A DNA stretch of 28,361 nucleotides, from NCBI RefSeq assembly GCF_008831285.2, contig NW_022204952.1, positions 1-28,361 of the forward strand, given 5' to 3'. Made by a program: the position numbers and the translations under genes. The notes beneath the pieces were generated by a model. The model had not been told where the DNA came from and made no database searches. It saw only the letters and a list, made by a program, of their open reading frames with translations. The stretch is from Nymphaea colorata. Lineage: Eukaryota > Streptophyta > Magnoliopsida > Nymphaeales > Nymphaeaceae. Of this stretch, positions 9,846 to 18,556 are shown one piece after another (within the stretch, counting starts at the first letter, position 1; every line of letters starts with the position of its first letter).

Positions 9846-11539
9846 ATGATGGAGCCATCGCACCCCGCTCACCTCTCTCTCCTCCCCAACCGGTCCAAGC
9901 TCGACCGACGCAGCCTCCAGCGCATAATCCGGGACCTCGTCCGCCGGAGGGAGGAGCACGAGGAACGCATCAATAAGTTGCTCGACCCCAACTACCTCCA
10001 CCAGGACATCACCAAGTCCTCCCAGCGCGGAGGCTACGAAGAGTTCTCGGAAATGCTGAGGAAGCTGGAAGTGGAAGAACCGCAAGTGCTGCAAGAGTCC
10101 ATCGGCAATCTCGGCAATCATGTCAATTTATTGGCAACCGTCAGCCTCAAAACCGACTATTACCTCATGGAAAAGACGCACAACAAGTAGTAAGGGCAAC
10201 TGTACGATTCTCTGCTGCGGCGATACGGGAAGAGGCAAATCAAGCATGCCTTTGACTAAAAGCAGCCATAGGGAGTCGCAGAGTGGATGAAGGCATTGGT
10301 TAAGTTCCTGCTCGAGGAGTAGCTTACCAACGGATTATTCGTGCCGGCAGAGGGCGAAAAGGGCAAGTTCGACTTTTTCGGCACGAGGTTCGAAAGGGGA
10401 AAATACTAGGAAATCCTCCTCTCCAGGGAGGAGCTTACGCACGAGGAGGAAAAACTCATAATCATCTCCAAACAATAAGTAGCTTAGCCCATCAACATCA
10501 GCTGGCTGCTGCTCGCCAGACTGTTGAAGCCCCTCGAGCACCTCAACTTCCCACTGGCGGTCCACCGCCTCTTCTCCTTCCCCTACAAGAAGTTCGCAGT
10601 AAAGGAAAGCCTGCAACTGATTAAGTTCAACGACCTTCTCGGCCTGCTTCCGCCTGCTTAGAGCGAGTAAAACTCAGTCAAGATGTACGGCATCGAGGAG
10701 AGTGGGAGGTGTGCGAGATAATGGCTCCTGCCAGCAAGAGCAAGACTTACAATGGCTACGTGCCTCTAATCCACCGCTTCAGGTCAGTGCTGGTGATGAA
10801 CGAGATAGAGTTTCCCGTGAAGAATATCCCGCTTTCCTGCCTCAAGAACCATTTCGTGGTGGTGACGCTTGTGCTGAAAGCAGAGGGGGATTACTATATC
10901 AGCGTGGGAGGAGATGCCAACCGCATGCGCTTTAGGCTCTGCTGCTCGACTTCTAAGGAAATATCGTGCAGTTCTAGACCATCAACAGCGGAGAATTCAT
11001 GCTTGCTTCTCTCAAAGAGAAGAGTATGAGCTTACATCAGTCCGGAGGGAGAAAATGAGACGGGATAGCTAGCAGAGGACGAATCTATGAGTTGGTGAAG
11101 GAGACGCAGGAGCAGTTCAGCCTGTGGGTGCAGGGAGCAACCGTATGCACAAAGCAGGGGATTTATAACTGTAGATTCGCCTGAAGGAGCAATACAACAC
11201 ATACACTCTCAAAATAGCCAAGGAGTATATGAAGCAATGCCAGCAGCTGCTGAAGGCCTAAAACAGTCCATCACCTTCCAAGGCATCACCATAAAGCGAT
11301 ACTTCCTCACCGTTATGGATTTGGTGTCGATCACTTCAGCTCTCCAATCCCCCATCAAAAAATGACAGTAAAGTACAAGGAGAAAAACTATGTGATCAGC
11401 TGTTCCAGGATAATATAGTCCAAATCATCAATAACTAGTGCATTGTGCTTAACCAGTAGACTTAAGTAGAGGCAATCACTGTCTCCAGAGATAATAGCAG
11501 CGTTAAAAAGGACTTCATTATCATTAGATCATATTTTGA
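9846..11539 (+). CDS. Unknown large protein
   Basis: About 560 residues, assembled from one long clean frame (9846-10690, many TAA/TAG Glu) and a C-terminal half broken by about eight single-base deficits (near 10700, 10930, 11030-11095, 11175, 11265, 11360, 11400, 11530). The N-terminal part is helical and charged (LQRIIRDLVRRREEHEERI; YEEFSEMLRKLEVEEPQVL). Later segments look mixed alpha/beta (ALEALLLDFEGNIVQFETIN; ITIKRYFLTVMDLVSITSAL; NIVQIINNECIVLNQETEV). I recognise no domain. It might instead be two genes if the TGA at 11361-11363 is real. A following gene starts 25 bp after the proposed end. Confidence 0.55.
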
Positions 11540-11564
11540 TATATTTTTATTTTTATTTATAGAA

Positions 11565-12356
11565 ATGAGTCAGGTGAGTCAAGAACTGTATGCTAGTATT
11601 TAAATGTGGCAGAATATTGATCATCACGTCATTAAAAGTATGAGTAAGGCATTCAGTGTCTTCAAGAAATCACCCCAGATGCAATCGAGAAGCTCAGCTT
11701 GTAAGAAGCCATTCGGAATCAAGGATTAGCTTAAGGAATGAGTCCTTAGTAAGTCCAAAAATGTTAATGGCCCCTGCATTTGCTCAAGAAAAATATTCAA
11801 GCTCAAAAGAAATAGAAATAGGATGAAATCTTCGTCTTCAGAAATAGAGATAGGACGAAGTTCGTCATCTTCAGAATAGAAATAGGATGAATCTCGTCTT
11901 AGAAATAGAATAGGATGAAGTTCGTCGTCTTCAGAAATAGAATTAGCTCTATAGAAATCGATTGAAATTGATCGTCTTCAAGCCCAGATTGAGTATCTTC
12001 GAGCTGTGTAAGAAATCGCTTAACTCCAGGAGAGCAACCAGAGACTCGAAGAAAAATTCGATCACTACGAAACCTGCACAATCAACATGAATAAGAACAA
12101 CCCGGCAATTTAGAGATAACCGGAGCGAATAAGACCTAACTCAGCGCTTATAAGACCTAAGGCAGCGCGAATAAGCATAACCAGCGCAATTTAGAGATAA
12201 CCCGCGAATAAGAGACAACCGCGCAATAAGGAATAACCGACGCTGATAAGCATCAATACCGAAGTGCCTCAATTGGTATTGTAGTTCCTCATTGGCATTT
12301 AATTGGCCTCATAGGAATGCACTTTCCATTGTTTTTAGTTGAAAATCAAAAGATGA
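11565..12356 (+). CDS. Coiled-coil protein with internal tandem repeats
   Basis: Starts ATG 11565 after a T-rich 25-bp spacer. The N-terminal part (KLSLEEAIRNQGLAEGMSPE) is followed by a 32-bp tandem repeat region (11818-11941). From 11940 a single frame stays open to TGA 12354-12356: first a strong coiled coil (IEIDRLQAQIEYLRAVEEI; AELQESNQRLEEKF), then a second short repeat array. Three or more single-base deficits interrupt the first half (near 11650, 11760 and inside the repeats), so the repeat translation is tentative. The stop overlaps the ATG of the next gene (ATGA); since that overlap lies after an A run, the two could be one membrane-anchored coiled-coil protein. No family recognised. 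Confidence 0.5.
11818..11941 (+). repeat. Tandem repeat, about 32 bp, four copies
   Basis: Copies start at 11818, 11850, 11882 and 11910 with consensus close to ataggatgaagttcgtcgtc followed by ttcagaaataga. Spacings are 32, 32 and 28 bp. If each copy were 33 bp, it would encode an 11-residue charged repeat (EDEVRRLQKE plus one) matching the downstream coiled coil. Confidence 0.8.
12104..12252 (+). repeat. Short imperfect tandem array, 18-21 bp units
   Basis: About eight degenerate copies of a unit like agcgcgaataagagataacc, within the open frame of the coiled-coil gene. Units vary in length, mostly 18-21 bp. Confidence 0.65.
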
Positions 12357-12716
12357 AGCGGGATTTTGTTGTTTTAGTAGGATTAATAATCTTAGCCATT
12401 TTTGGCTTGCCTTGGTTAGGACTCTTTGGCTGGAAATGTCGACTAGAATACTAGCCTATCAAGCAAGGAAAGAAGAGTAAGCAAGGGAACCATAGAGACC
12501 AGTAATACAAGAAATAATAGTTGATGCAAGGCAGGATTCATCATTAGGATTAACGTTGCAGAGGTAAGAGGCGTGAATGATCCTGATTCCAAATATTCTA
12601 CGAGATAAATACAATCATATTGAGGTTTAGATAACCATGAGGATGGTGGACGGCCTAAGAGGCCTGCGCCCGGTGACGTGGGGTTTCTGGTCAGAGACAA
12701 CTTTAGGTGCCTCTGA
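12353..12716 (+). CDS. Small single-pass membrane protein
   Basis: Begins MKRDFVVLVGLIILAIFGLP with one clear transmembrane helix right after a basic N-terminus, then a basic/polar tail (IKQGKKSKQGNHRDQEYKKE). The first frame ends at TGA 12578-12580 (75 residues). A better coding segment follows in other frames (GGRPKRPAPGDVGFLVRDNF) to TGA 12714-12716, reachable with two single-base deficits, giving about 120 residues. It overlaps the end of the preceding coiled-coil gene by four bases and may be its C-terminal membrane anchor. No family assigned. Confidence 0.5.
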
Positions 12717-13118
12717 CCTTTGTTATTATTTCCTTATCTCATATACATTCAAACCCACAGAATAAAACACGGAAAATAGCATGATGCTAGTAGAAAATAA
12801 TATCAAAAACATCAATTTAGCTACTCAGAAGGGTAAAAGAGTGCAAAGACCAATCTTCAGTAGCATCAGTATCAAAAATATACATACACTATCCTTTTGA
12901 AACCGTCACTCTTCTGTTTTTAATCAAAAACTGAAAGTAAACCATTAAAACCCAACCAAAACCCATGCTTTTCCCCCAATATACCAATCACCCAAGAGTA
13001 ATCCCCAATTCCATAAATCAAAGCTCCATGCGCTGATCAATTTATGCGTTAATATAATGACTACTGTTTTATTGGCAATTATGGATGTTATTCGATTTAT
13101 TATTTAGAAAATAGAAAC
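12717..13118. other. 402-bp intergenic stretch
   Basis: AT-rich, without a strong gene. A 39-codon frame lies at 12781-12900 (+, ends TGA; contains NLATQKGKRVQRPIFSSI), which could be a small peptide gene but has no homology I recognise. The last 70 bases before 13119 are T/A-rich and probably form the leader of the next gene. Confidence 0.4.
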
Positions 13119-13823
13119 ATGTACAGACCGAAGCCGCAATCCTCCATCTCCAAGCCACTCCTCAACGTCCCTCCCGCCTCCAAACGTTCCCCCAACACTC
13201 CTCTCCCCTCCATCCACAAGGAAAACCTGCTCTACGATACCAACAGCAACTTCAGACCGCATTAGTCCACCCGCAAACACACCGCCAAGGCATCCCCCAA
13301 CTCCCAAAAATACTGCGAAATGCCATAACTGCTCGAGATGAAACTGACCCAACCCATCAAATCCCCCCATCAGTCCAAGAGAAAAATCATCAGACCATGG
13401 GCTGCAAGACCGATCGACGTCAACAAATAGACTCTACGGGCCGACCTGTTCAGAGTCTCTCTTTAAAAGACGAAAGAAATAACGCATAGACGGCGTCCAT
13501 CGATGCGGGAGAGCATGTTCCGCAGTAAGGATCTCTAAAATTGCCACTCATAGTTAAAGCCCGCGGACGAATGCACAAAAACGGTCAAATTTACCAAGGC
13601 CAACAGCACAAGGTAGCGTTCATAGACTGCAAGCAGAGACAAGACAACATCATGCAAGATCGCTTTGAAAAAGAGCATTTTTCCATTGAATCAGCGCCAA
13701 TTCGAGCAGCAGCGTATCGTGGAACACTTCGAGCGCGAATAGGACCTGCTGAGTACCATCGAGCGTGAGGAGGAAGCCGAGCGTTTCATTTCGGTTGAGA
13801 GTTACTCCAAGCTGGTCTTTTGA
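13119..13823 (+). CDS. Hypothetical basic, Ser/Pro-rich protein
   Basis: One frame is open from ATG 13119 to TGA 13821-13823, 234 codons, with several TAA/TAG Glu and no intron or break needed. The N-terminus is Pro/Ser/Lys-rich and probably disordered (KPLLNVPPASKRSPNTPLPS), the C-terminus acidic and helical (FEQQRIVEHFEREEDLLSTI). Around 13540-13740 a second frame also looks plausible (YQGQQHKVAFIDCKQRQDN), so a compensating pair of indels there cannot be excluded. No known domain seen. Confidence 0.55.
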
Positions 13824-14235
13824 TATTTATATCCTTGTGAAGGTCATTTGGTCGTAGTGAATCGAACACTTGCCTATACTACTCCAGAATTTTCCAAAAA
13901 ATATCACGGAAGTTTTTTGAAAGTGGTCCCGCCAAAAAACCTGCAAAGGGCTGTTCGGATCCCCGCCTCTCAGAATACCCCAAAATAGAGATGAATACTG
14001 ATTTTAACATCGGAATGCATAATTTACTGTTCCTTTCCATCTTTCCCGAAAACTGAAAGCAAGGCTTGGGTTGATCCCGGCTTCGAAATTCCGCGGGGCG
14101 GAGGGGAGGAATGAGGTTTCTATTTTTGGTGGGTGTGGTGCATGATAAGAGTATGGAAGGTTTGCTGGTGAGAATAATAATAAATGGGAACGAATAAGGA
14201 GCTAATAATTAGAGAAGGAAACATTTTTTTCTAAG
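13824..14235. other. 412-bp intergenic stretch
   Basis: No gene that I can support. It holds short homopolymers and a GC-rich patch near 14070-14105. On the minus strand an 84-codon frame is open, but with only one stop codon in the code such frames are expected by chance. No tRNA fold could be built from the T-arm-like motif at about 13855-13872 (minus). Confidence 0.4.
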
Positions 14236-15262
14236 ATGAAATATAATTTCACTTCTCCCTCACCCTCAAACTCACAGTAGGCCGAGAAATACACAAATTT
14301 CACGATTTCTAGTGGAATCCCACATGCAGAAGATGGGAGCAAAGACAGCTATTGCGGATCCCATGGCCGAGCTAGGATTAAATCCAGCTCGAGATCTACA
14401 CTCAGGATGAGCAATCAACTCAGAACGTGCTCGGCGAGGGCATCATCCGCATGCATACAGTCCAAGCCTACCTCTCCCGCGAAATAAGAATAGTACCTCT
14501 TTTTCCACTTAGAGTCTCACCTACGACGGCGTTTTCGTGGGCTGTCTGTACTGCGTGGTGAGCGACAAGCAGGAGTAGGATCACGAGTTATCCAAGCATT
14601 TTCTCTACATCCACAAGTTCGGTATGCAGTTCGTCGACGCCATCCAGCACACCTTCAAACTGCGCGTCTTCAAGAACGACGCAGAGATATACGAGACCCA
14701 CTTCCACCAGCACAACAAGACAAAAACACTCTTCCCCAACCTCAAAGTTCCAGTGAACATGTCCGATGTCATCATCGTCGATATCTCCCACAGACAGGTC
14801 AGGATAAAACCGGTCAAATTCGTCATCGATAGCATCAAACGCGGAAAAACGTCAGCCTATGAGGTATGGCTCCGCAATATGGTCCAGAACAAAATGGGAG
14901 AAATGAAAATAGAGTATTTTTTGGATAACTTCTACCTCGACAACTAACGTCAAATGTTCAGCAGGAGGGCCATCCTCGGCAATAAGACCCTGAATCCGTC
15001 CTCTCTTCTGATGTAGCCAGAGAAGGAAAAAGTAAAAAGATCATTCATCATAAAGCAACTGCAGGAGGCTGAATGGCGCATCAAGAAAATCGACGTCAGC
15101 ATGCAAAAGATCTTGAAAGGCCTCGAGGACAAGTAGCGAAATTCTGTTTATCAGACCTTCCACACAGAGTAGACGCCAAAGGATAAAAAGAAGACCAGTC
15201 TGCATAGGATCACCAAGCAAATTAGAAGGAGCAGGAAGGATGTACGCTTCCAGGAAATATGA
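14236..15262 (+). CDS. C2-like domain protein with basic tail
   Basis: About 340 residues. After a single-base deficit near codon 5, the frame gives SLTLKLTVGREIHKFHDFEW and later IQLEIYTQDEQSTQNVLGEG, the alternating pattern of a C2-type beta sandwich; Asp residues are sparse, so calcium binding is not evident. One or two more breaks lie near 14480-14520. From 14515 to 15262 the frame is clean: LTYDGVFVGCLYCVVSDKQ, then a second folded-looking part (VPVNMSDVIIVDISHRQVRI) and a Lys/Arg-rich helical C-terminus (FIIKQLQEAEWRIKKIDV). C2 domains bind membranes or proteins; the role here is unknown. The C2 assignment is inference from pattern only. Confidence 0.55.
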
Positions 15263-15542
15263 TCACCTATTTATTTAGTATTATTTATGACAATTCCACT
15301 CAATTAATGCTACCCAACCAGAAAAACAAACTCAAGATTGGCACCGATCCAAAAAACAAATCATATTGCATTTGCTCCATATATCTCACCCCTGCATTAC
15401 GTTCTTTTCCATCATATCCCAACACGATCACTTTTTTGGTCTTCTATCTTTGGCCTGCATTGTTTGTCTTCATTATATTTATTGGCATCGCATGCGTCGC
15501 AGAAGCAACGCTATCCACTCAGAAACGGAATAATAATACATG

Positions 15543-16120
15543 ATGGTACTTCTTGCTGATTCAGTTGGCATAGTTCTCCCACGAGAGCGCAGGATACTTC
15601 TATGACGAAAAGTTTAGAGAAGAGGTCGATCGCAAAATCAATAAACATCGGTAGACACTAGCACAGACCAAAACACCACAGAAGAAAGAAAAGGAAATGG
15701 AGCTTGAAGGATTCGATTACAATCCTGAACAACAGGCACGCATGGAAGAGGAAATGGAGATTGGCCATAAGAGCCAACGAAAAGAAGTCGTCCTCGCTGT
15801 CACTGCTGACCAAGTAGAGCCAATACATGCCTACTCAATTCTCTCCTCTCCACAACTCCACCCCCCAATCCCTTTCCCCTCCAAAGCTATAGGAGCGTAC
15901 GATGGACCTGCTCATTCTGGACCACTCAGAAACGCTATTGAAAATATGGATAATCCAGCATTCGCACATCAATAATGCTCTCTACCAAACCTACCTCAAC
16001 CACGCTGCAAAAGTGATCGACCTCACCCACCACCCCAACGAATTGCACAAATGCTTCATCCCTAGAGCCGAAAACGCCATCGCAGCCTGTCTGTAAGAGA
16101 TCGGCTGGCAGCACCGTTGA
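15543..16120 (+). CDS. Hypothetical protein with two introns
   Basis: ATG 15543 is followed directly by a 28-nt intron (15546-15573), giving MFSHESAGYFYDEKFREEVD. A second, pyrimidine-rich 79-nt intron (15814-15892) joins VVLAVTADQ to ERTMDLLILDHSETLLKIW with no frameshift. The protein, about 155 residues, is helical; the C-terminal part (HINNALYQTYLNHAAKVIDL) ends EEIGWQHR, TGA 16118-16120. No transmembrane helix or known family recognised. An alternative without introns hits TGA at 15541. The 280 bp upstream (15263-15542) contain no clear gene. Converges on the carrier gene with a 43-bp gap. Confidence 0.65.
15546..15573 (+). other. 28-nt intron directly after ATG
   Basis: GT...AG, 28 nt, begins gtactt and ends gcatag. 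An internal AG is at position 19. Splicing after ATG gives the frame starting MFSHESAG. Confidence 0.6.
15814..15892 (+). other. 79-nt intron
   Basis: GT...AG; the second half is strongly pyrimidine-rich (tcccctttcccc-like tract). It connects two well-coding frames exactly. Confidence 0.7.
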
Positions 16121-16163
16121 TAATGATTTTTTCTATGGGCAAGTACACAGATGATTAAAAATG

Positions 16164-16975
16164 TCAATGCTTTTCCTTCAGCTCCTCCATGATCTCGAAG
16201 ATGAGGAAGGTCAGCGTGTTCGCTATCGGTTTCTTTATCAGTCTCGGCGCAAGTCCCTTCGCCCAGCCTCCTTCCCTCCTCAGCCTCCGCAACTCCGCCA
16301 TGATCAAGTGCTACGAAAACTAATGCTTTTCTGTCAATCCCTGCGTCTGCAGTTTGGCTCTGATGATCTCGAAGGGATGCGTGAAGGCCGTCGCCACCAT
16401 GCCTGACACTATCCCGCCGGCAACTTGTGCCACCCGATGCTCTTGAACTCCTCGTAGAACATGTAATGAAACCCTCCAAAAGTCCCCTCCTTGATGCAAC
16501 TAGAAAGCCCTCCACTAAAGAAGCCCTTCATGCCTACCTCCTAAAGATATCCAGCACCGCTGCAGAGACAGACTTATATCCATGGAAGTATGCCAGTTCA
16601 AAGCGTGTCTCTATGATGTTGAGGGATTGGTGATGAAGGTGCTGGCGAGGCGGGAGAGCGATGAGGCCATGAAGTTGTGTGATGCTTTCATATTTTCCAT
16701 CTCGAATGCCCTCATCCTGTGAAATAGATGTAGCATCCGAGGGCGGCTTTGAGCGTTGCTGCTGCTAGTCCCTTATAGAACCCGCTAACGCCGTCCACTC
16801 TGTAGATGTACATACAGGAGGACCTGCTATTCTCGATGACGTTACAGCGTGCGTGCATCTCCTTGAGCTCGACGGGGGGCAGCATCAGCGCCATCTTGAT
16901 GTTCTCGAACGGCTGCAGGAGGGCGGTGGTGATCACTCCGCTCACCATCCCGTAGAAGCCCTTCTCGCTTATCAT
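16164..16975 (-). CDS. Mitochondrial carrier family (SLC25) transporter
   Basis: About 270 residues with three carrier repeats. The signature P-x-(D/E)-x-x-(K/R) or close variants appear three times: QPFENIK (repeat 1), NPLNIIETR (repeat 2) and HPFEIIRAK (repeat 3), each followed by the expected glycine-rich segment (FYKGLAAATLKAALG; FFSGGLSSCIKEGTFGG; WAKGLAPRLIKKP). Such proteins exchange metabolites across the inner mitochondrial membrane; the substrate cannot be told. Single-base deficits lie near 16650, 16535 and 16420. Several Glu are TAG. Start ATG 16975 with an AT-rich leader; stop complements 16164-16166. Confidence 0.94.
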
Positions 16976-17232
16976 ATTAGACCAATATTACCCTACCTCA
17001 ACTTAAAAGAAATTACGCACAAATAGCAAGCAAATTGCAGGATTAGATAGCATTGCAGAAAGAGGGGGTGGGATTTGTTTGAGGTTTATAATGAAGAGGG
17101 GGAAGTAAACGGAAGGGGATAGTATAATGGAGGAGAGAGGGAATAATGGTGACGTTGATGTGAAAAATGGTGCAAAAAATGAATATAAATAACAGTTCTT
17201 CCTTATTCACTCAAGCAAGCTGTCAATCCAAT
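16976..17232. promoter_or_regulatory. Upstream region of carrier gene
   Basis: 257 bp between two minus-strand genes. It contains purine-rich stretches (agaggg, ggaggagagagg) near 17060-17145. It should hold the carrier promoter and the 3' end of the upstream gene. No RNA gene seen. Confidence 0.35.
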
Positions 17233-17571
17233 TCAAGTTGGGATGTTCACCTGTCCCTTCCTCTTCCGATCTACCTCCTCCTCGCTCTCGGAGACGGTTT
17301 GATTCTCCTGGTAGTAGATATCCAGGTAGGCCAAGTCCTTCTCGACGAACAACTCCGCATTGACGTAGCAGTAATAATACAATCCTTGGTAGCAGCTGAG
17401 GCAGTATGATACGGTGGGGTGGTAGACTTCCTTGCAGACGCGGCACTGCCAATCAGCGCACTCCTTCTCCATGTAGCTGCGTCTCTTGCGAGCGTCGCGG
17501 GCGGGGGCGGCCTTGCTTTGTCTCTTGTTGCGAGTCATCTGTTGTTGATTGAGGGATTTGAATTTATACAT
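17233..17571 (-). CDS. Small protein with zinc-ribbon-like Cys pairs
   Basis: 112 codons, no break, ends TGA. A basic N-terminus (KRQSKAAPARDARKRRS) is followed by WQCRVCKEVYHPTVSYCLSC, a CxxC-x10-CxxC arrangement that could bind one zinc, then YQGLYYYCYVNAE and an acidic C-terminal part. The second ATG (residue 12, MTRNKRQ) may be the true start, since the first lies in AT-rich leader-like sequence. Family not recognised. Confidence 0.7.
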   Translation of the reverse strand: MYKFKSLNQQQMTRNKRQSKAAPARDARKRRSYMEKECADWQCRVCKEVYHPTVSYCLSCYQGLYYYCYVNAELFVEKDLAYLDIYYQENQTVSESEEEVDRKRKGQVNIPT

Positions 17572-17612
17572 TATCAGAAATCCAACATAGTTAATAATAT
17601 AAACCGGTAAAA

Positions 17613-17857
17613 ATGCAGTTAAATTTAGAACAGTCAGATACGGAAGCTGGAGAAGCGACCAGTGAGAAAAAACTATAGAATTTGGGAAGAATAAAAGGCA
17701 TATCTTTGCTATACCAATAAGGAAAGCTAAGATACCTTCATTCGATGAGATTCGCTCATATCTTTATCCTAAGTTACTCAAACAGCATCGATTCTGCTTC
17801 CCCTGGCGGGGTATCTTCGTAAGCTCTCCGGGATGGTAGAATTTATTTCTTAGTTGA
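17613..17857 (+). CDS. Small hypothetical protein
   Basis: About 80 residues. The N-terminal frame (MQLNLEQSDTEAGEATSEKK) joins, through one single-base deficit near 17690, to AIPIRKAKIPSFDEIRSYLY followed by HRFCFPWRGIFVSSPGW, which has strong coding character. Ends TGA 17855-17857, 25 bp from the convergent CCCH gene. The 41 bp upstream separate it from the divergent zinc-ribbon-like gene. No family assigned. Confidence 0.55.
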
Positions 17858-17882
17858 AAATTTAATAATGACTGAGTAGTAA

Positions 17883-18269
17883 TCACTATAAAAATGACCT
17901 TGCCCTCCTGAGGCAGGCCGTTCCTAGCAGCTCCGGAAAGTTTTCCATCATCTCCACCCTACTCCCCTTCCTACCTTACCGTATCTCGCCCACATGTAAC
18001 CTCCCGCACTCCCTACCCCTGATACAGTAACCCTCCTGGCGGAAGTCCTCGCACAGTTCCGCTTCTTCCTCCCGGGTCAGGAGATATCCGTGCTCGATTT
18101 ACTCGAGCAGGCGCATGCGGCTGGCGAGGAGGGGCGAATCGATGGTGGATCTTGCGCTGAGGGTCTTATCTGCTGAGCGTTCCCGACTGTTGCGGAGGTC
18201 GTGGGCGGGCGAGGCGGGAGGCTTGCGCTTGGATGGAGTGGTGAAGGCCGGCGCTGGCAAATGCTACAT
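17883..18269 (-). CDS. CCCH zinc-finger protein
   Basis: 128 codons in one frame, ATG 18269 to TGA. It contains CEDFRQEGYCIRGRECGRLH, exactly the C-x8-C-x5-C-x3-H spacing of CCCH fingers, which usually bind RNA or act in mRNA processing and decay. Only one finger is present; a Ser/Arg/Pro-rich N-terminus precedes it (TPSKRKPPASPAHDLRNSRE). Glu by TAA/TAG occurs several times. No intron or frame break needed. The specific RNA role cannot be inferred. Confidence 0.72.
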
Positions 18270-18556
18270 GCGATAATTATTATATGGAGGTAAGGATGAT
18301 ATAAATTAATGCTTATCAAATTGGATGCTGGGGGACCAATAGATGAATCATGGAATGAGCAAGGCAAGGGAAGCAAGGTTGGATTGATACGTTGCGAAAA
18401 TGTATGATTACTCCATGAAACAGGCGTATTATAAGTGATTCCAGCAAGTTTCATATCTTTTATTTTTGGGGAGGGCGGCACTTGATCCTTTCCAAATGTT
18501 CGATTTGGAAAAACTGGAGAAGAAAAAGCGATTATAGAATTTATATTTTAGAAATT
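18270..18556. promoter_or_regulatory. Divergent promoter region
   Basis: 287 bp between the CCCH gene (-) and the kelch gene (+). The last 40 bp before ATG 18557 are AT-rich. No specific motif is identified. Confidence 0.4.

Noticed and set aside
13850-13880. Possible tRNA on the minus strand (gtgttcgattcac)
   Set aside because: Only a T-arm-like hairpin; no matching acceptor, anticodon or D-arm at the right distance.
12800-14235. Telomerase RNA gene or other structured RNA in the large spacers
   Set aside because: No CAACCCCAA-like template away from the telomeres and no recognisable conserved RNA motif.
13990-14243. 84-codon minus-strand frame in the 412-bp spacer
   Set aside because: With TGA as the only stop, frames of this length arise by chance; low-complexity Pro/His/Ser content and no support.
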